Assembly: GCF_022695515.1 (NCBI RefSeq)
Contig: NZ_JALDPT010000022.1
Span: 1 to 64,000 of the forward strand
Length of the DNA: 64,000 nt
Source of the DNA: Phenylobacterium aquaticum
Lineage (GTDB): Bacteria > Pseudomonadota > Alphaproteobacteria > Caulobacterales > Caulobacteraceae
Direction: 5' to 3'
In this document: positions 19,969 to 28,964 of the stretch, in pieces
Layout of the letters: every line of letters starts with the position of its first letter
Numbering within the stretch: the stretch's first letter is position 1
The notes under the pieces: generated by a model
The model's input: only the letters and a program-made list of their open reading frames with translations
Told to the model about the DNA's origin: nothing
The model's database searches: none
Translations under genes and position numbers: made by a program

Positions 19969-20939
19969 CTAGCCTAGAGTGATTTCCCGCCCGGTGCGAT
20001 CCACCCGCAGCGAAAGATAGCCGGCCAGTCGGCGGACCAGGGCGTCCTGGTCGCCAAGGTCGAGCACGCCGGAGAAGGTCATGCCCGCGGCGACGGGGCC
20101 GAGCCGGATCGGGGTCGGATAGCGGCGGTTGAGATCGGCGACGATGTCGCTCAGCGGACGGTCGGCGCAGATCATCCGGCCTTGCGTCCAGGCGAAGGCC
20201 GCGTCGGGATCGACCTCGGCGCGGGTGGATCGCGCCGCGCCCTCAAGATGGCGCAGCTCCTGGCCCTTGGTCAGGCGGGCGATCGGCTGGGCCCCAGCGC
20301 CGGCTGGCGCACCTCGACGATCCCGCGGCGCACCGAGACCACCACCGCCTTGTCGAAGTGGCGGATATTGAACTCTGTGCCCACCACCCGGACCTGCTGG
20401 TCGCCCACCGAGATCAGGAAGGGCTTGGACCGATCATGGGCGACGTCGAAGGTCGCCTCGGCGTCGGCCATCTCCACCCGGCGCGCCGTCCAGCCCAGCC
20501 GCACCGTCAGCTTCGAGGCGGCGTCGAGGCGGATATGGGTGCCGTCGGCCAGGGCCACCTCGCGGGTCTTGCCCGGCGCGGTCGAATAGGTCACTGGCGC
20601 GCCCTCGTAGGCGCTCCACACCATCGGAACAATGACCAGGGCCGCGGCCGCCGCCGTCAGGGCGGCGAAGACCGGCGCCAGGCGACGCGGGCGGAACGGG
20701 ATCACCCGGGCGGAGCGCGGCGCCGTCGCCGCGGCGATCTCGGCGGCCCGGTCCCCGACCTCGGCCGACAACAGCTCCGCCTCTTCGAACGCCGCCTGAT
20801 GGTCCTCTGACGCTTCCAGCCAGTCGGTCAGGGCCGCCCAATCCTCGGCCGTCGCCGCATCGGACTGAACGCGCACGAGCCAGGCCAGCGCTTCGTCGCG
20901 CAGGGCGTCCGCCGCCATTTGATCGGCGTCGGCGCTCAT
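19969..20939 (-). pseudogene. FecR-type anti-sigma regulator (one-base frameshift)
   Basis: Begins at ATG 20939 (MSADADQMAADALRD). The cytoplasmic DUF4880-like part carries DWAALTDWLEASEDHQAAF. One transmembrane helix follows (LAPVFAALTAAAAALVIV), then the periplasmic FecR domain (YSTAPGKTREVALADGTHI, RVVGTEFNIR). The frame ends early at 20271. The continuation (AQPIARLTKGQELRHLEG to GREITLG) is in another frame ending at 19969. One extra C in the CCCC run at 20292-20295 restores it to about 323 residues. It relays ligand occupancy of the receptor to the sigma factor. Confidence 0.87.
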
Positions 20940-21039
20940 GTCGGTCTCTTGGTCTGGCGGGTGCGCATCATGGTCCTCGCCCCAATGACGCCACAAACCG
21001 CCAGGCGCCTCCAAGAAATCTTCGGCGGGGTTCGCGGGA

Positions 21040-21669
21040 TCATCGGCCCACCTTCGCCAGGATGCGCTTCAGGCTGGCCATGATGTACTTCTCGACGCTG
21101 GAGCGGGAGACGCCCATAGCCTTGGCCGTCTCGGCATGGCTGAGCCCCTCAAGCTTGTGCAGGCGAAAGGCCTCGCGCACCGGCTCGGGCATGTCGGCCA
21201 CCACCTCGACGATCTGCGCCAGGCGCAGTCGGGCGGCGACCACCTCGTCGGCCGGCGGCTCGTCGGCCATGTCCTGGCCGCCCGCGGCCATGGTGGTGCT
21301 GTCGCGCCAGTCGGCGTCGCGGCGGCCAGCCCGGCGCTGCTGCTTGATCCGGTCGAGCATCAGGTTCGTGCCCAGCCGGTAGAGATAGGCCCCGGGATTG
21401 CCGATGTCGTCCTCCGGCGGCGGGGTGATCTTCAGGAAGATGTCCTGCACCAGGTCCTGGGCCGCCGCCTCCGACCGCAGGCGGACGCGGAAATAGCGCA
21501 CCAGCTCCTCGCGCCGCGCCAGATAGGCGGCCAGCAGGGGATGGGGGTCAGCGTCGTCCAAGGCGTCGATCGAGGCTCCAGGGTTCGAAGCGAATCCGCG
21601 TCCCGGCCGCGATCTTCCCCATGGCGGTCCCCCGCGCAATCGAAACCGATGAGGAGGTTTGGTGAGCAC
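21040..21669 (-). CDS. ECF RNA polymerase sigma factor, FecI type
   Basis: About 209 residues if started at GTG 21669. Region 2 is seen in AAQDLVQDIFLKI and NPGAYLYRLGTNLMLD, and region 4 in LEGLSHAETAKAMGVSRSS. The first 35 residues look unlike sigma factors; TTG near 21561 (LDDADPHPLLAAYLARR) may be the true start. Upstream of fecR and the receptor on the same strand, and divergent from the hemolysin-like operon with only 56 bases between, so it may control both. Confidence 0.88.
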   Translation of the reverse strand: MLTKPPHRFRLRGGPPWGRSRPGRGFASNPGASIDALDDADPHPLLAAYLARREELVRYFRVRLRSEAAAQDLVQDIFLKITPPPEDDIGNPGAYLYRLGTNLMLDRIKQQRRAGRRDADWRDSTTMAAGGQDMADEPPADEVVAARLRLAQIVEVVADMPEPVREAFRLHKLEGLSHAETAKAMGVSRSSVEKYIMASLKRILAKVGR

Positions 21670-21725
21670 GTCGTCATGGCTGGGTGAAGGGCGACGGGGC
21701 GCGCGCCAAACACCGGAGATGAGCC

Positions 21726-22451
21726 TTGCTGGAAGTGATGATGGTCGATGACGGCGCCCTGCAGGGCTGCCTGAGGTTCGACGCCGACCGCGTGCGGCGC
21801 TTCACCTCCCTGGAGCCGGGGGTGATCTCCATCCATCACCTGCTGCAACCCGAGCGGCTGCGGGTCGAGGCCTTCCTCGAGGCCGCCTACGCCAAGGCCT
21901 TCGACGGCCGCATCCGCCGCCACTACCCGACCCTGATGAGCGTTCAGGACCGGCAGGGCAACATCCACGCCGCCGTCGGCTTCCGCCTCGCCGCCCAGGC
22001 CCCGCTGTTCCTGGAACAGTACCTCGACGCGCCGGTCGAGGCCGAGCTGCAGAGCCGGTTCGGCGCGCCGCTCGGCCGCGCCCAGGTCGCCGAGATCGGC
22101 AACCTCGCCTCCGACAGCCCGGGCGCCTCGCTGTTCCTGTTCCTGGCGCTGGCCCGTCACCTGGACCGCCAGGGCTGCACCCACGCCGTGGCCACCGCTA
22201 CCCGCCAGCTCCGCCGCAGCTTCGCCCGCGTCGGCTTCGCCACAGAGCTCCTGACCCGCGCCGAGCCGGCCCGCCTCCCCGACCAGGGCGCCGATTGGGG
22301 CGCCTATTACAGCCGCGACCCCGAGGTGCTGGCCGGCGCCATCGCACCCGCCCTGCCTGCCCTGGCCCAGATGCTGCTGGCCGACCCGATCGCCGCCTGC
22401 GGGGTCCTGCCCCGCCTGCATCCCGACCTCGGCGCCGGAGTCGCCCGATGA
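21726..22451 (+). CDS. Thermostable-hemolysin family protein, GNAT/LuxI-like fold
   Basis: 241 residues from TTG 21726, with GGAG 8 bases upstream; ATG 21738 or 21741 are alternatives. The sequence matches the thermostable hemolysin family. The stretch AQVAEIGNLASDSPGASLF followed by RQLRRSFARVGF resembles the acyl-carrier and cofactor region of GNAT/autoinducer-synthase folds, so an acyltransferase role is more plausible than lysis. The family name derives from a Vibrio hemolysin. It is first in a tight operon; its stop overlaps the ligase start (ATGA). Confidence 0.75.
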   Translation: MLEVMMVDDGALQGCLRFDADRVRRFTSLEPGVISIHHLLQPERLRVEAFLEAAYAKAFDGRIRRHYPTLMSVQDRQGNIHAAVGFRLAAQAPLFLEQYLDAPVEAELQSRFGAPLGRAQVAEIGNLASDSPGASLFLFLALARHLDRQGCTHAVATATRQLRRSFARVGFATELLTRAEPARLPDQGADWGAYYSRDPEVLAGAIAPALPALAQMLLADPIAACGVLPRLHPDLGAGVAR

Positions 22452-23911
22452 GCCGCGTCCTCGCCGCCATCGTCCGGCGCGCCGCCGAAACGCCCGAGGC
22501 GATCGCGCTCAGCGACCACGACCGCGCCTTCACCTATGCCGACCTGCTGGTCGAGATCGAGGCGACCGCCATCCAGCTCTCGGCCATGGCGCCGCGAGAC
22601 CGGGCCCCGGCGCCGGTGGCGGTGATGCTGGAGAACGGCCCCGCATGGGCGGTGCTCGATCTGGCCCTGGTCCGCCTGGGCTGGCCCAGCCTGCCCATCC
22701 CCGGCTTCTTCACCGAGGCTCAGCGCCGCCACGTCCTGGCCGACGCCGGCGCGGGCCTGATGATCACGGGTTACGAGGCCGACGGCCCTCTGCTCGTCGC
22801 CGGCGCCACGCTCGGGGCGACATTGCTCGACACCCCGGCCTCGTCCCTGCCGGCCGGGACCGCCAAGATCACCTACACCTCTGGCTCCACGGGCCAGCCC
22901 AAGGGCGTCTGCCTGTCGCAAGACCAGATGGAGGCGGTGGCGGCCTCGTTGGTGGAGATGATCGGCGCCGACTATGCGGGCGTCCACCTTCCCCTGCTGC
23001 CGCTCTCGATCCTGCTGGAGAATGTCGCCGGGCTCTACACCACCCTGCTGGCCGGTGGCCGCTACCATGTCCTGGGCCCCGCCGAGCTTGGACTGGCGGA
23101 ACCGTTCCGGCCGGACCTCGGCAAGCTCGCCGCCGCCATCGCCGCCGAGGGCGCGACCAGCCTGATCCTTGTGCCGGAGCTGCTGCGCGCGCTCCTGATG
23201 GTGATGATGTTCACCGGGACCCGGTTCCCGGCGCTGAATCTGGTGGCCGTCGGCGGGGCCAAGGTATCGCCCCAGCTGCTCGCCCAGGCCGACAGTCTCG
23301 GCCTGCCGGTCTATGAGGGCTACGGCCTCAGCGAATGCGCCTCGGTCGTGGCCCTGAACACGCCCGCCGCCCGCCAGATCGGCGCCGTGGGCCGGCCCCT
23401 GCCCCACCTGACCGTCGAGATCGCGGCGGACGGCGAGATCCTCGTCGGGCCGCATCCCTATCTCGGCTACGCCGGTGGCGCGAAGCACTCAGGCCCGGTC
23501 CGCACCGGCGACCTCGGCCGCCTCGACACGGACGGCTTCCTGCATATCCAGGGCCGTCGCGCCAACACCATCATCAACGCCTTCGGCCGCAACATCGCGC
23601 CGGAGTGGGTGGAGAGCGAGCTGCTCGCCCAGCCGGAGATCCGCCAGGCCATTGTGTTCGGCGAGGCCCAGGCCGAGCTCGGCGCCCTGATCGTGCCCCT
23701 GTCGCCGGACCTCGCCGACGAGGCGCTCGCCCAGGCCGTGGACCGCGCCAACCAGGCCCTGCCGCCCTACGCCCAGGTCCGTCGCTGGCGGGTGCGTCCG
23801 CCCTTGGACCCCGCCGCCGGCGAACTGACCGGCAATGGCCGGCCTCGCCGCGCCGTCATCCTCAAACGCCACAGCGCCTTCGTCGAAGGCCCTCAAATCG
23901 CTCAGCAATAG
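22448..23911 (+). CDS. AMP-dependent acyl/aryl ligase (ANL superfamily)
   Basis: 487 residues from ATG 22448, overlapping the previous stop by 4 bases. The nucleotide loop TYTSGSTGQPKG lies at about residues 143-153, YEGYGLSECASV is the A5-type motif, and RTGDLGRLDTDGFLHIQGR is the A7/A8 hinge. These enzymes activate a carboxylate as acyl-AMP and pass it to CoA or another acceptor. Shorter than typical acyl-CoA synthetases. The operon suggests it supplies an activated acyl group to the GNAT-like partner; the acid is unknown. Confidence 0.88.
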   Translation: MSRVLAAIVRRAAETPEAIALSDHDRAFTYADLLVEIEATAIQLSAMAPRDRAPAPVAVMLENGPAWAVLDLALVRLGWPSLPIPGFFTEAQRRHVLADAGAGLMITGYEADGPLLVAGATLGATLLDTPASSLPAGTAKITYTSGSTGQPKGVCLSQDQMEAVAASLVEMIGADYAGVHLPLLPLSILLENVAGLYTTLLAGGRYHVLGPAELGLAEPFRPDLGKLAAAIAAEGATSLILVPELLRALLMVMMFTGTRFPALNLVAVGGAKVSPQLLAQADSLGLPVYEGYGLSECASVVALNTPAARQIGAVGRPLPHLTVEIAADGEILVGPHPYLGYAGGAKHSGPVRTGDLGRLDTDGFLHIQGRRANTIINAFGRNIAPEWVESELLAQPEIRQAIVFGEAQAELGALIVPLSPDLADEALAQAVDRANQALPPYAQVRRWRVRPPLDPAAGELTGNGRPRRAVILKRHSAFVEGPQIAQQ

Positions 23912-23920
23912 GATCGCAAC

Positions 23921-24604
23921 GTGACCTTCTTCCTTCGCCTGATCACCGAGACCGTCGATGGCCAGCAAGCCCTCGTCGCCGTGCCGCAGATCCAGGACGG
24001 CCTGACCGGCCGGATCTCGCTTCCCACCTACATCGCCTACCTCACCGAGGCCTATCACCACGTCAAACACACCGTGCCCCTGATGCAGGCGGCCAAGGCG
24101 GGGCTGGACGACCGCCACGCCCGGTTCCGCGACGCGCTCGACGAATACATCGCCGAGGAGACCGGTCATGAGGCCTGGATCCTCAACGACATCCGCAACT
24201 GCGGCGGCGACGCCGAGGCGGTGCGCCAGGGCCAGCCCCGCGCCGCAACCCAGGCCATGGTCGACTACGCCTATGACTACATCGCCCGGGTCAATCCGAT
24301 GGGCTTCTTCGGCATGGTCCTGGTGTTGGAGGGGACCAGCGTGCGGCTGGCGACCGAAGGCGCCCAGGCCGTGGCCAGGAGCCTGAACCTCGGGCCCCAG
24401 TGCTTCTCCTACCTGACTTCGCATGGGGCGCTGGACCAGGACCATCTGGTGTTCTTCCAGAAGCTGATGGACGAGGTCGACGACCCCGCCGACCAGGCCG
24501 CGATCATTGAGGTCGCCCAGGGCGTCTTCCAGCGCTTCGCCGACGTCTTCCGCGCCATCCCCCACACCCGCGTCGCGACCGAGGAGTTCGCCCATGTCCT
24601 TTGA
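23921..24604 (+). CDS. Iron-containing redox enzyme, haem-oxygenase-like di-iron fold
   Basis: 227 residues from GTG 23921. An all-helical TenA/PqqC-like protein with putative metal ligands in YHHVKHT, E80 and H83 (AEETGHEAW), E137 (VLEGTS) and H168-D172-H175 (SHGALDQDH). This pattern fits haem-oxygenase-like di-iron oxidases/oxygenases, which desaturate, cleave or N-oxygenate small substrates. It is third in the operon, 9 bases after the ligase, and overlaps the SDR start by 11 bases. The reaction here is unknown. Confidence 0.82.
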   Translation: MTFFLRLITETVDGQQALVAVPQIQDGLTGRISLPTYIAYLTEAYHHVKHTVPLMQAAKAGLDDRHARFRDALDEYIAEETGHEAWILNDIRNCGGDAEAVRQGQPRAATQAMVDYAYDYIARVNPMGFFGMVLVLEGTSVRLATEGAQAVARSLNLGPQCFSYLTSHGALDQDHLVFFQKLMDEVDDPADQAAIIEVAQGVFQRFADVFRAIPHTRVATEEFAHVL

Positions 24605-25349
24605 AGGCAAAGAGATTCTGCTGACCGGCGGCGCCGGCGGCCTCGGCGGCCTGATCAGCCGCCTGCTCACCGCCGAGGGCGGCCGGGTCACCGTGCTGGA
24701 TCGCACCGAGCCGGGCGGCGAACTGCGCTTCATGCGCCAGGATCTGTCGACGCCGGACGGCATCGAGGCGGCCGCCGAGGCCGTGGCGGCCCGTGACTGG
24801 GACATCATCGTCAACCTGGCCGGCATCCAGCACTTCGGACCGCTGGAGCTGCAGTCGCCGGGCCACCTGATGGCCAGCTATCTGGTGAACCTGGTCGCCC
24901 CGGTGCGCCTGACCCAGGCCGCCCTGCCGAAGATGAAGGCCCGCAAGTCCGGCCAGATCGTCAATGTCGGCTCGATCTTCGGCTCCATCAACTTCGCCCA
25001 CTTCGTCACCTATTCCAGCGCCAAGGCCGGCTTGCGCGGCTTCAGCCAGGCCCTGCGGCGGGAACTGTCGGGCAGCGGGATCGCCGTCACCTATGTCGCC
25101 CCCAGGGCGGTGCGCACGGCCCTCAACACCTCGGCCGTGCTGGAATTCGCCAAGCTCACCCACATGAACATGGACGAGCCCCAGCTGATCGCCGAGCGCA
25201 TCGTCGATGCGATCCGCGCCCGCAGGCGTGACGCCTATTTCGGCTTCCCCGAAGCCATCTTCGTGCGCCTCAACGCCATCTTCCCCGGCCTCGTCGACCG
25301 GGCCCTGTCGGCCAACGACCGCAAGGCCGCCCGGCTGTTCGCCCGCTGA
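24594..25349 (+). CDS. Short-chain dehydrogenase/reductase
   Basis: 251 residues from ATG 24594 (MSFEGKEILLTGGAGGLGG), overlapping the previous gene. The Rossmann glycine motif TGGAGGLGG is near residue 12, NLAG stabilises the fold, Ser is in NVGSIFGSIN, and YSSAK holds the catalytic Tyr and Lys. A C-terminal tail (FPEAIFVRLNAIFPGLVDRAL) may bind membrane or lipid substrates. It probably reduces a keto group with NAD(P)H in the same pathway. Confidence 0.9.
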   Translation: MSFEGKEILLTGGAGGLGGLISRLLTAEGGRVTVLDRTEPGGELRFMRQDLSTPDGIEAAAEAVAARDWDIIVNLAGIQHFGPLELQSPGHLMASYLVNLVAPVRLTQAALPKMKARKSGQIVNVGSIFGSINFAHFVTYSSAKAGLRGFSQALRRELSGSGIAVTYVAPRAVRTALNTSAVLEFAKLTHMNMDEPQLIAERIVDAIRARRRDAYFGFPEAIFVRLNAIFPGLVDRALSANDRKAARLFAR

Positions 25350-25367
25350 GCCCCCAGAGAGCCCACC

Positions 25368-26024
25368 ATGCGCCTTACCTCCCTTGTCCTCACCCTCGCC
25401 CTGGCCGCCTCGGCGGGATCCGCCCTGGCCGCCGACGGCCTCGACGCCAAGCTCGACGGCCTCGCCCGCGGCTGGGCCCATGTGAACTACGAGATCCGCG
25501 ACAAGCCGGCCCAGGCCGCGGCCGCCGCGACCCTGGTCGCCCAGGCCGACGCCGTGGCCCAGCAGTTCCCCGGCCGCGCCGAGCCCCTGGTCTGGGAGGC
25601 CATCGCCTCGGCGACCGAAGCCGGCGCCAAGGGCAGCCTGGGCGGCCTGGCGCTCGCCAAGTCCGCGCGCGGTCTCCTGGAGCGGGCCGAGAAGATCAAT
25701 CCCGCCGCCCTCGGCGACGGCTCGGTCTATACCAGCCTGGGGTCGCTCTACGCCCAGGTGCCGGGCTTCCCGATCGGGTTCGGAGATCCGGCCAAGGCCC
25801 GGACCTATCTGCAGAAAGCTCTCGCGGCGAACCCCAACGGCATCGATTCCAACTTCTTCTGGGGCGACTTCCTGCTGCGCCAGGGCGACTACGCCGGCGC
25901 CGCCAAGGCCCTGGAGCGCGCCCTGGCCGCCCCGGCCCGCCCGGGCCGCGAGGTCGCCGACCACGGCCGCCGCGCCGAGGCCGCGGCCCTGCTGGCCCAG
26001 GCCCGCAACAAACGGCACGGGTGA
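25368..26024 (+). CDS. Periplasmic TPR-repeat protein
   Basis: 218 residues with a cleavable signal (LVLTLALAASAGSALA). Tetratricopeptide-like helices follow, such as AKARTYLQKALAANPNG and FLLRQGDYAGAAKALERAL. It lies 18 bases after the SDR on the same strand and is probably the fifth gene of the operon. The periplasmic location hints that the product, or a complex making it, touches the envelope. It could be a scaffold. Confidence 0.75.
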   Translation: MRLTSLVLTLALAASAGSALAADGLDAKLDGLARGWAHVNYEIRDKPAQAAAAATLVAQADAVAQQFPGRAEPLVWEAIASATEAGAKGSLGGLALAKSARGLLERAEKINPAALGDGSVYTSLGSLYAQVPGFPIGFGDPAKARTYLQKALAANPNGIDSNFFWGDFLLRQGDYAGAAKALERALAAPARPGREVADHGRRAEAAALLAQARNKRHG

Positions 26025-26065
26025 GTCCAAATCAGGGCTCAACGTCGAACCCTGCGCGGGCCGCC

Positions 26066-26509
26066 CTATTTCGACGCGGTCGTCGCCGGGCAGTCGTCGC
26101 CCAGGCGGTGGGCGTCGGTGATCGCCGAGCCGGACAGGGGAATGCCGCCGATCTTGGTCTTCAGCGTCGCCTCCAGCTTGAAGGTGGTCGCCGAATAGGT
26201 GCCCTTGGCGGTGACATAGGCCACTTGCCCCTTCTTGGTCGCGCAGCTGCCGGCCAGCCGGATTCGCCCGCCGCCCACCGTGCGGCTCGGATATTCGCAA
26301 GCGTAGTGGCGGTTCGACGGCCCGTTCATGAACTTGGTCACGTCGCTGGCCGTCAGGCATTTGCGCTCGGTCGAGTGGGAGCTGAACAGGAAGGTGGCCG
26401 TGTTGTTGGTTTCCCAATAGCCAGGCATGGGCGTCGCCGCGGCCGGAGCCGCCTCCGCCGCGCTCACCGAGCCCGCCGCCAAAAGTCCCAAGATCAGGCC
26501 AGCGCCCAT
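26066..26509 (-). CDS. DUF3617-like secreted protein
   Basis: 147 residues with a signal peptide (LILGLLAAGSVSAAEA) and GAGGAG before the ATG at 26509. MPGYWETNN followed by paired cysteines (KCLTAS, YACEYP, GSCATK, DDCPA) matches the DUF3617 pattern of small periplasmic proteins of unknown function. Convergent with the TPR gene and divergent from the glycosyltransferase. Confidence 0.75.
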   Translation of the reverse strand: MGAGLILGLLAAGSVSAAEAAPAAATPMPGYWETNNTATFLFSSHSTERKCLTASDVTKFMNGPSNRHYACEYPSRTVGGGRIRLAGSCATKKGQVAYVTAKGTYSATTFKLEATLKTKIGGIPLSGSAITDAHRLGDDCPATTASK

Positions 26510-26662
26510 GTCGTCTCCTCAATCTCCGTCCGTCCGCACCAGTCTAGGTGACAATGACGGCGAGACGGCGCCACTCATTTTCGCAATAATTTTTTTGGCG
26601 CCCGCGCCCGCGCCGAGTCATATCGTCCCCGACCCCGTCGACGGGAAGGCTGCAAGGGCGCG

Positions 26663-28234
26663 ATGCATGAGACCGGTGGGCCGCTTGAGCGCCGATATCG
26701 CCTTGGGACAGACCCAAGCGTGACCGCCTATCTCCGTCGTCCGGAGGGCAAGACCCTCCTGTTCCTGGCCTTGGTCACCCTGGTCCGCCTGATCGCGGCC
26801 CGCTGGATCCATCTGACCGAGGACGAGGCCTATTATCGCCTGTGGGCCCAGCACCTGGCCTTCGGCTATTACGACCACCCCCCGATGGTGGCCTGGTGGA
26901 TCCGGGCGGGCATGACCCTGGCGGGCGACAATCCGCTCGGCGTGCGCCTCCTGCCGGTGCTGGCGACGGCGCTTTCGAGCCTGCTGGTCGCCGATCTCGC
27001 CCGCAGTCTGGGCGGCAAGCCCGAGACCGCCCTGCGCGCGGCGGTCTGGTACAACGCCAGCCTGACCATCGGCCTGGGCGGGATCCTCGCCGTGCCCGAC
27101 GCCGCCGCGGCCCTGTTCTGGGTGGCCTGCCTCTGCGCGCTCGCCCGTGTGGCCAAGGGCGGCTCACCGCTCTGGTGGCTGGCGGCCGGCGCGGCCGCCG
27201 GGCTGGCGGTGCAGTCGAAATACTCCGCCATGTTCATCGCCCCCGGCGTCGTCCTCTGGTTGGTCGTCGACCGCGACCGCAGGCGGCTGCTCGCCACCCC
27301 GGCGCCCTGGGCGGCGGCGGTGCTGGCGGTGGCCCTGTTCGCGCCGAACCTGGCCTGGAACGCCAACCATGACTGGATCACCATCGCCAAGCAGTTCGGC
27401 CGGGTCGCGCCGCGCAAGTTCGCCCCTGTCCATGTGCTGGAGCTGCTGGCGGCCCAGTTCGTCCTGCTCAATCCGCTGGTCTCGGTCTATGCGCTCCGCG
27501 GCCTGCGCCTGCCTTGGCTCAAGACGCCGCAGGCGCGACCCGCCCTCGCCCTGCCGATCCTGACCGCCGCGCCTTTCGCGGCCTATCTGGTGTTTCACGC
27601 CCTGCACGCGACGGTCCAGGCCCACTGGCCCGTCCCCCTGTTCAGCGGGCTGGCGGTCTGCGCGGCCCTGGCGGCCGAGACCTGGCCCGGCGGCGCCGTC
27701 GCCCGCCGCTGGCGGATCATCGGGACCTCGGCGGGCCTGATCCTGTCCGCAGGCCTCCTGATCTACATGACCCAGACCCACTCGCGGACCCTGGCCAAGG
27801 TTGATCTCATCCTGGCGCTCCGCGGCTGGAGGGAGCTCAGCGAGGACGTCGAGACCCTTCGCGAGCGCCAAGGGGCGGGCTGGGTCGGCACGGTCGGTTA
27901 CGGCACCCTGGCCCAGTTCGAGGCCGAGCGGCGCATCCAGGCGCCGACCCTGCAGATCCTGGAGCGCGACCGTTATCGCTTCGACGCCGCCCCGCACGCC
28001 CCCTTGCAGGGCCCTGGCCTGGTGGTCGATCTGGCGCGGCGGCTCGATCCCGAAGACCTCGCCCGCTGCTTTGCGACCGTCACCCCGGTCGGCGAACTCG
28101 ACCGCGGCGTCCACGGTGGCCGCCATGCCCACTACGCCGCCTATCGGGTCGAGGGGCCCAAGGTCGACGTAGTCAAGGACGGCTGCCCCGACTCGCCCGA
28201 ACGCATCCGCAACCGCTTCCGCTCCGGGTCCTGA
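26663..28234 (+). CDS. GT39-type membrane glycosyltransferase (ArnT/PMT-like)
   Basis: 523 residues with about eleven hydrophobic helices. The first loop holds HLTEDEAYYRLWAQH, including the acidic pair that binds metal and polyprenyl-phosphate sugar in GT39 enzymes; GYYDHPPMVAWW follows. Such enzymes transfer a sugar from a lipid carrier to protein or lipid A in the periplasm. A C-terminal soluble region (about residues 390-523) is large. The acceptor is unknown and no sugar-lipid synthesis genes lie nearby. Confidence 0.85.
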   Translation: MHETGGPLERRYRLGTDPSVTAYLRRPEGKTLLFLALVTLVRLIAARWIHLTEDEAYYRLWAQHLAFGYYDHPPMVAWWIRAGMTLAGDNPLGVRLLPVLATALSSLLVADLARSLGGKPETALRAAVWYNASLTIGLGGILAVPDAAAALFWVACLCALARVAKGGSPLWWLAAGAAAGLAVQSKYSAMFIAPGVVLWLVVDRDRRRLLATPAPWAAAVLAVALFAPNLAWNANHDWITIAKQFGRVAPRKFAPVHVLELLAAQFVLLNPLVSVYALRGLRLPWLKTPQARPALALPILTAAPFAAYLVFHALHATVQAHWPVPLFSGLAVCAALAAETWPGGAVARRWRIIGTSAGLILSAGLLIYMTQTHSRTLAKVDLILALRGWRELSEDVETLRERQGAGWVGTVGYGTLAQFEAERRIQAPTLQILERDRYRFDAAPHAPLQGPGLVVDLARRLDPEDLARCFATVTPVGELDRGVHGGRHAHYAAYRVEGPKVDVVKDGCPDSPERIRNRFRSGS

Positions 28235-28281
28235 GCCGCTAAGGAAGGCGCTGTCGGCCCCGCGGCCGGCGTCGTCATGGG

Positions 28282-28357
28282 GCCGGCTTAGCTCAGCTGG
28301 TAGAGCAGCGGTTTTGTAAACCGAAGGTCACGGGTTCGAGTCCTGTAGCCGGCACCA
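28282..28357 (+). tRNA. tRNA-Thr (anticodon TGT)
   Basis: Acceptor GCCGGCT pairs with AGCCGGC, D-arm AGCTCAGCTGGTAGAGC, anticodon TGT in TTTTGTAAA, T-loop GGTTCGAGTCC, and an encoded CCA at 28355-28357. It is 76 bases long. Confidence 0.96.
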
Positions 28358-28417
28358 ATCGAGATCGCGGGCGGCCATCGCGGCGGCCCGCCGCTTCCCC
28401 GCCCATCGGACCCCTCC

Positions 28418-28891
28418 TTGACCGAACCCCGCAAGCCGATCGAGATCTTCATCGACGCCGACGCCTGTCCCGTGAAGGACGAGGTCTACAAGGTCGCCCA
28501 GCGCTACGGCCTCAAGACCTGGGTCGTCTCCAACGCCTTCATGATGATCCCGACCTCGCCGATGATCGTGCGGGTGATCGTGGATGCGGGCCCCGACGTC
28601 GCCGACGACTGGATCGCCGAGCGCGCCATGGAGGGCGACGTGGTGATCACCAATGACATTCCCCTCGCCGATCGGGCCCTGAAGAACGGCGCCCATGTGC
28701 TGGCGGGGACGGGCAAGCCCTTCACCCCGGACTCCATCGGCTCGGCCCTGGCCCATCGCGCCATCATGGAGCAGCTGCGCTCCACCGGAGAGGTCACCGG
28801 CGGTCCCAAGCCCTTCGATCGCAAGGACCGCTCGCGCTTCCTCCAGGCGCTGGACGAGGTGATCAATCGCGAGCGTCGCCGCCGCGGCTGA
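28418..28891 (+). CDS. UPF0178 (YaiI/YqxD) family protein
   Basis: 157 residues. The family signature FIDADACPVKDEVYKVA opens the protein, followed by DDWIAERAMEGDVVITNDIPLADRAL split by family-typical spacing. The acidic residues resemble a PIN-like nuclease core, but function is unproven. No ATG is available in this part of the frame, so TTG 28418 is the best start. Confidence 0.9.
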   Translation: MTEPRKPIEIFIDADACPVKDEVYKVAQRYGLKTWVVSNAFMMIPTSPMIVRVIVDAGPDVADDWIAERAMEGDVVITNDIPLADRALKNGAHVLAGTGKPFTPDSIGSALAHRAIMEQLRSTGEVTGGPKPFDRKDRSRFLQALDEVINRERRRRG

Positions 28892-28964
28892 ATCCCTGTG
28901 CAAAGCTTGCTAACCGTGGCGCTTGCGGTAGCTTCCGGCCGTCTTCCAAACCCGGAGAAAGTCG

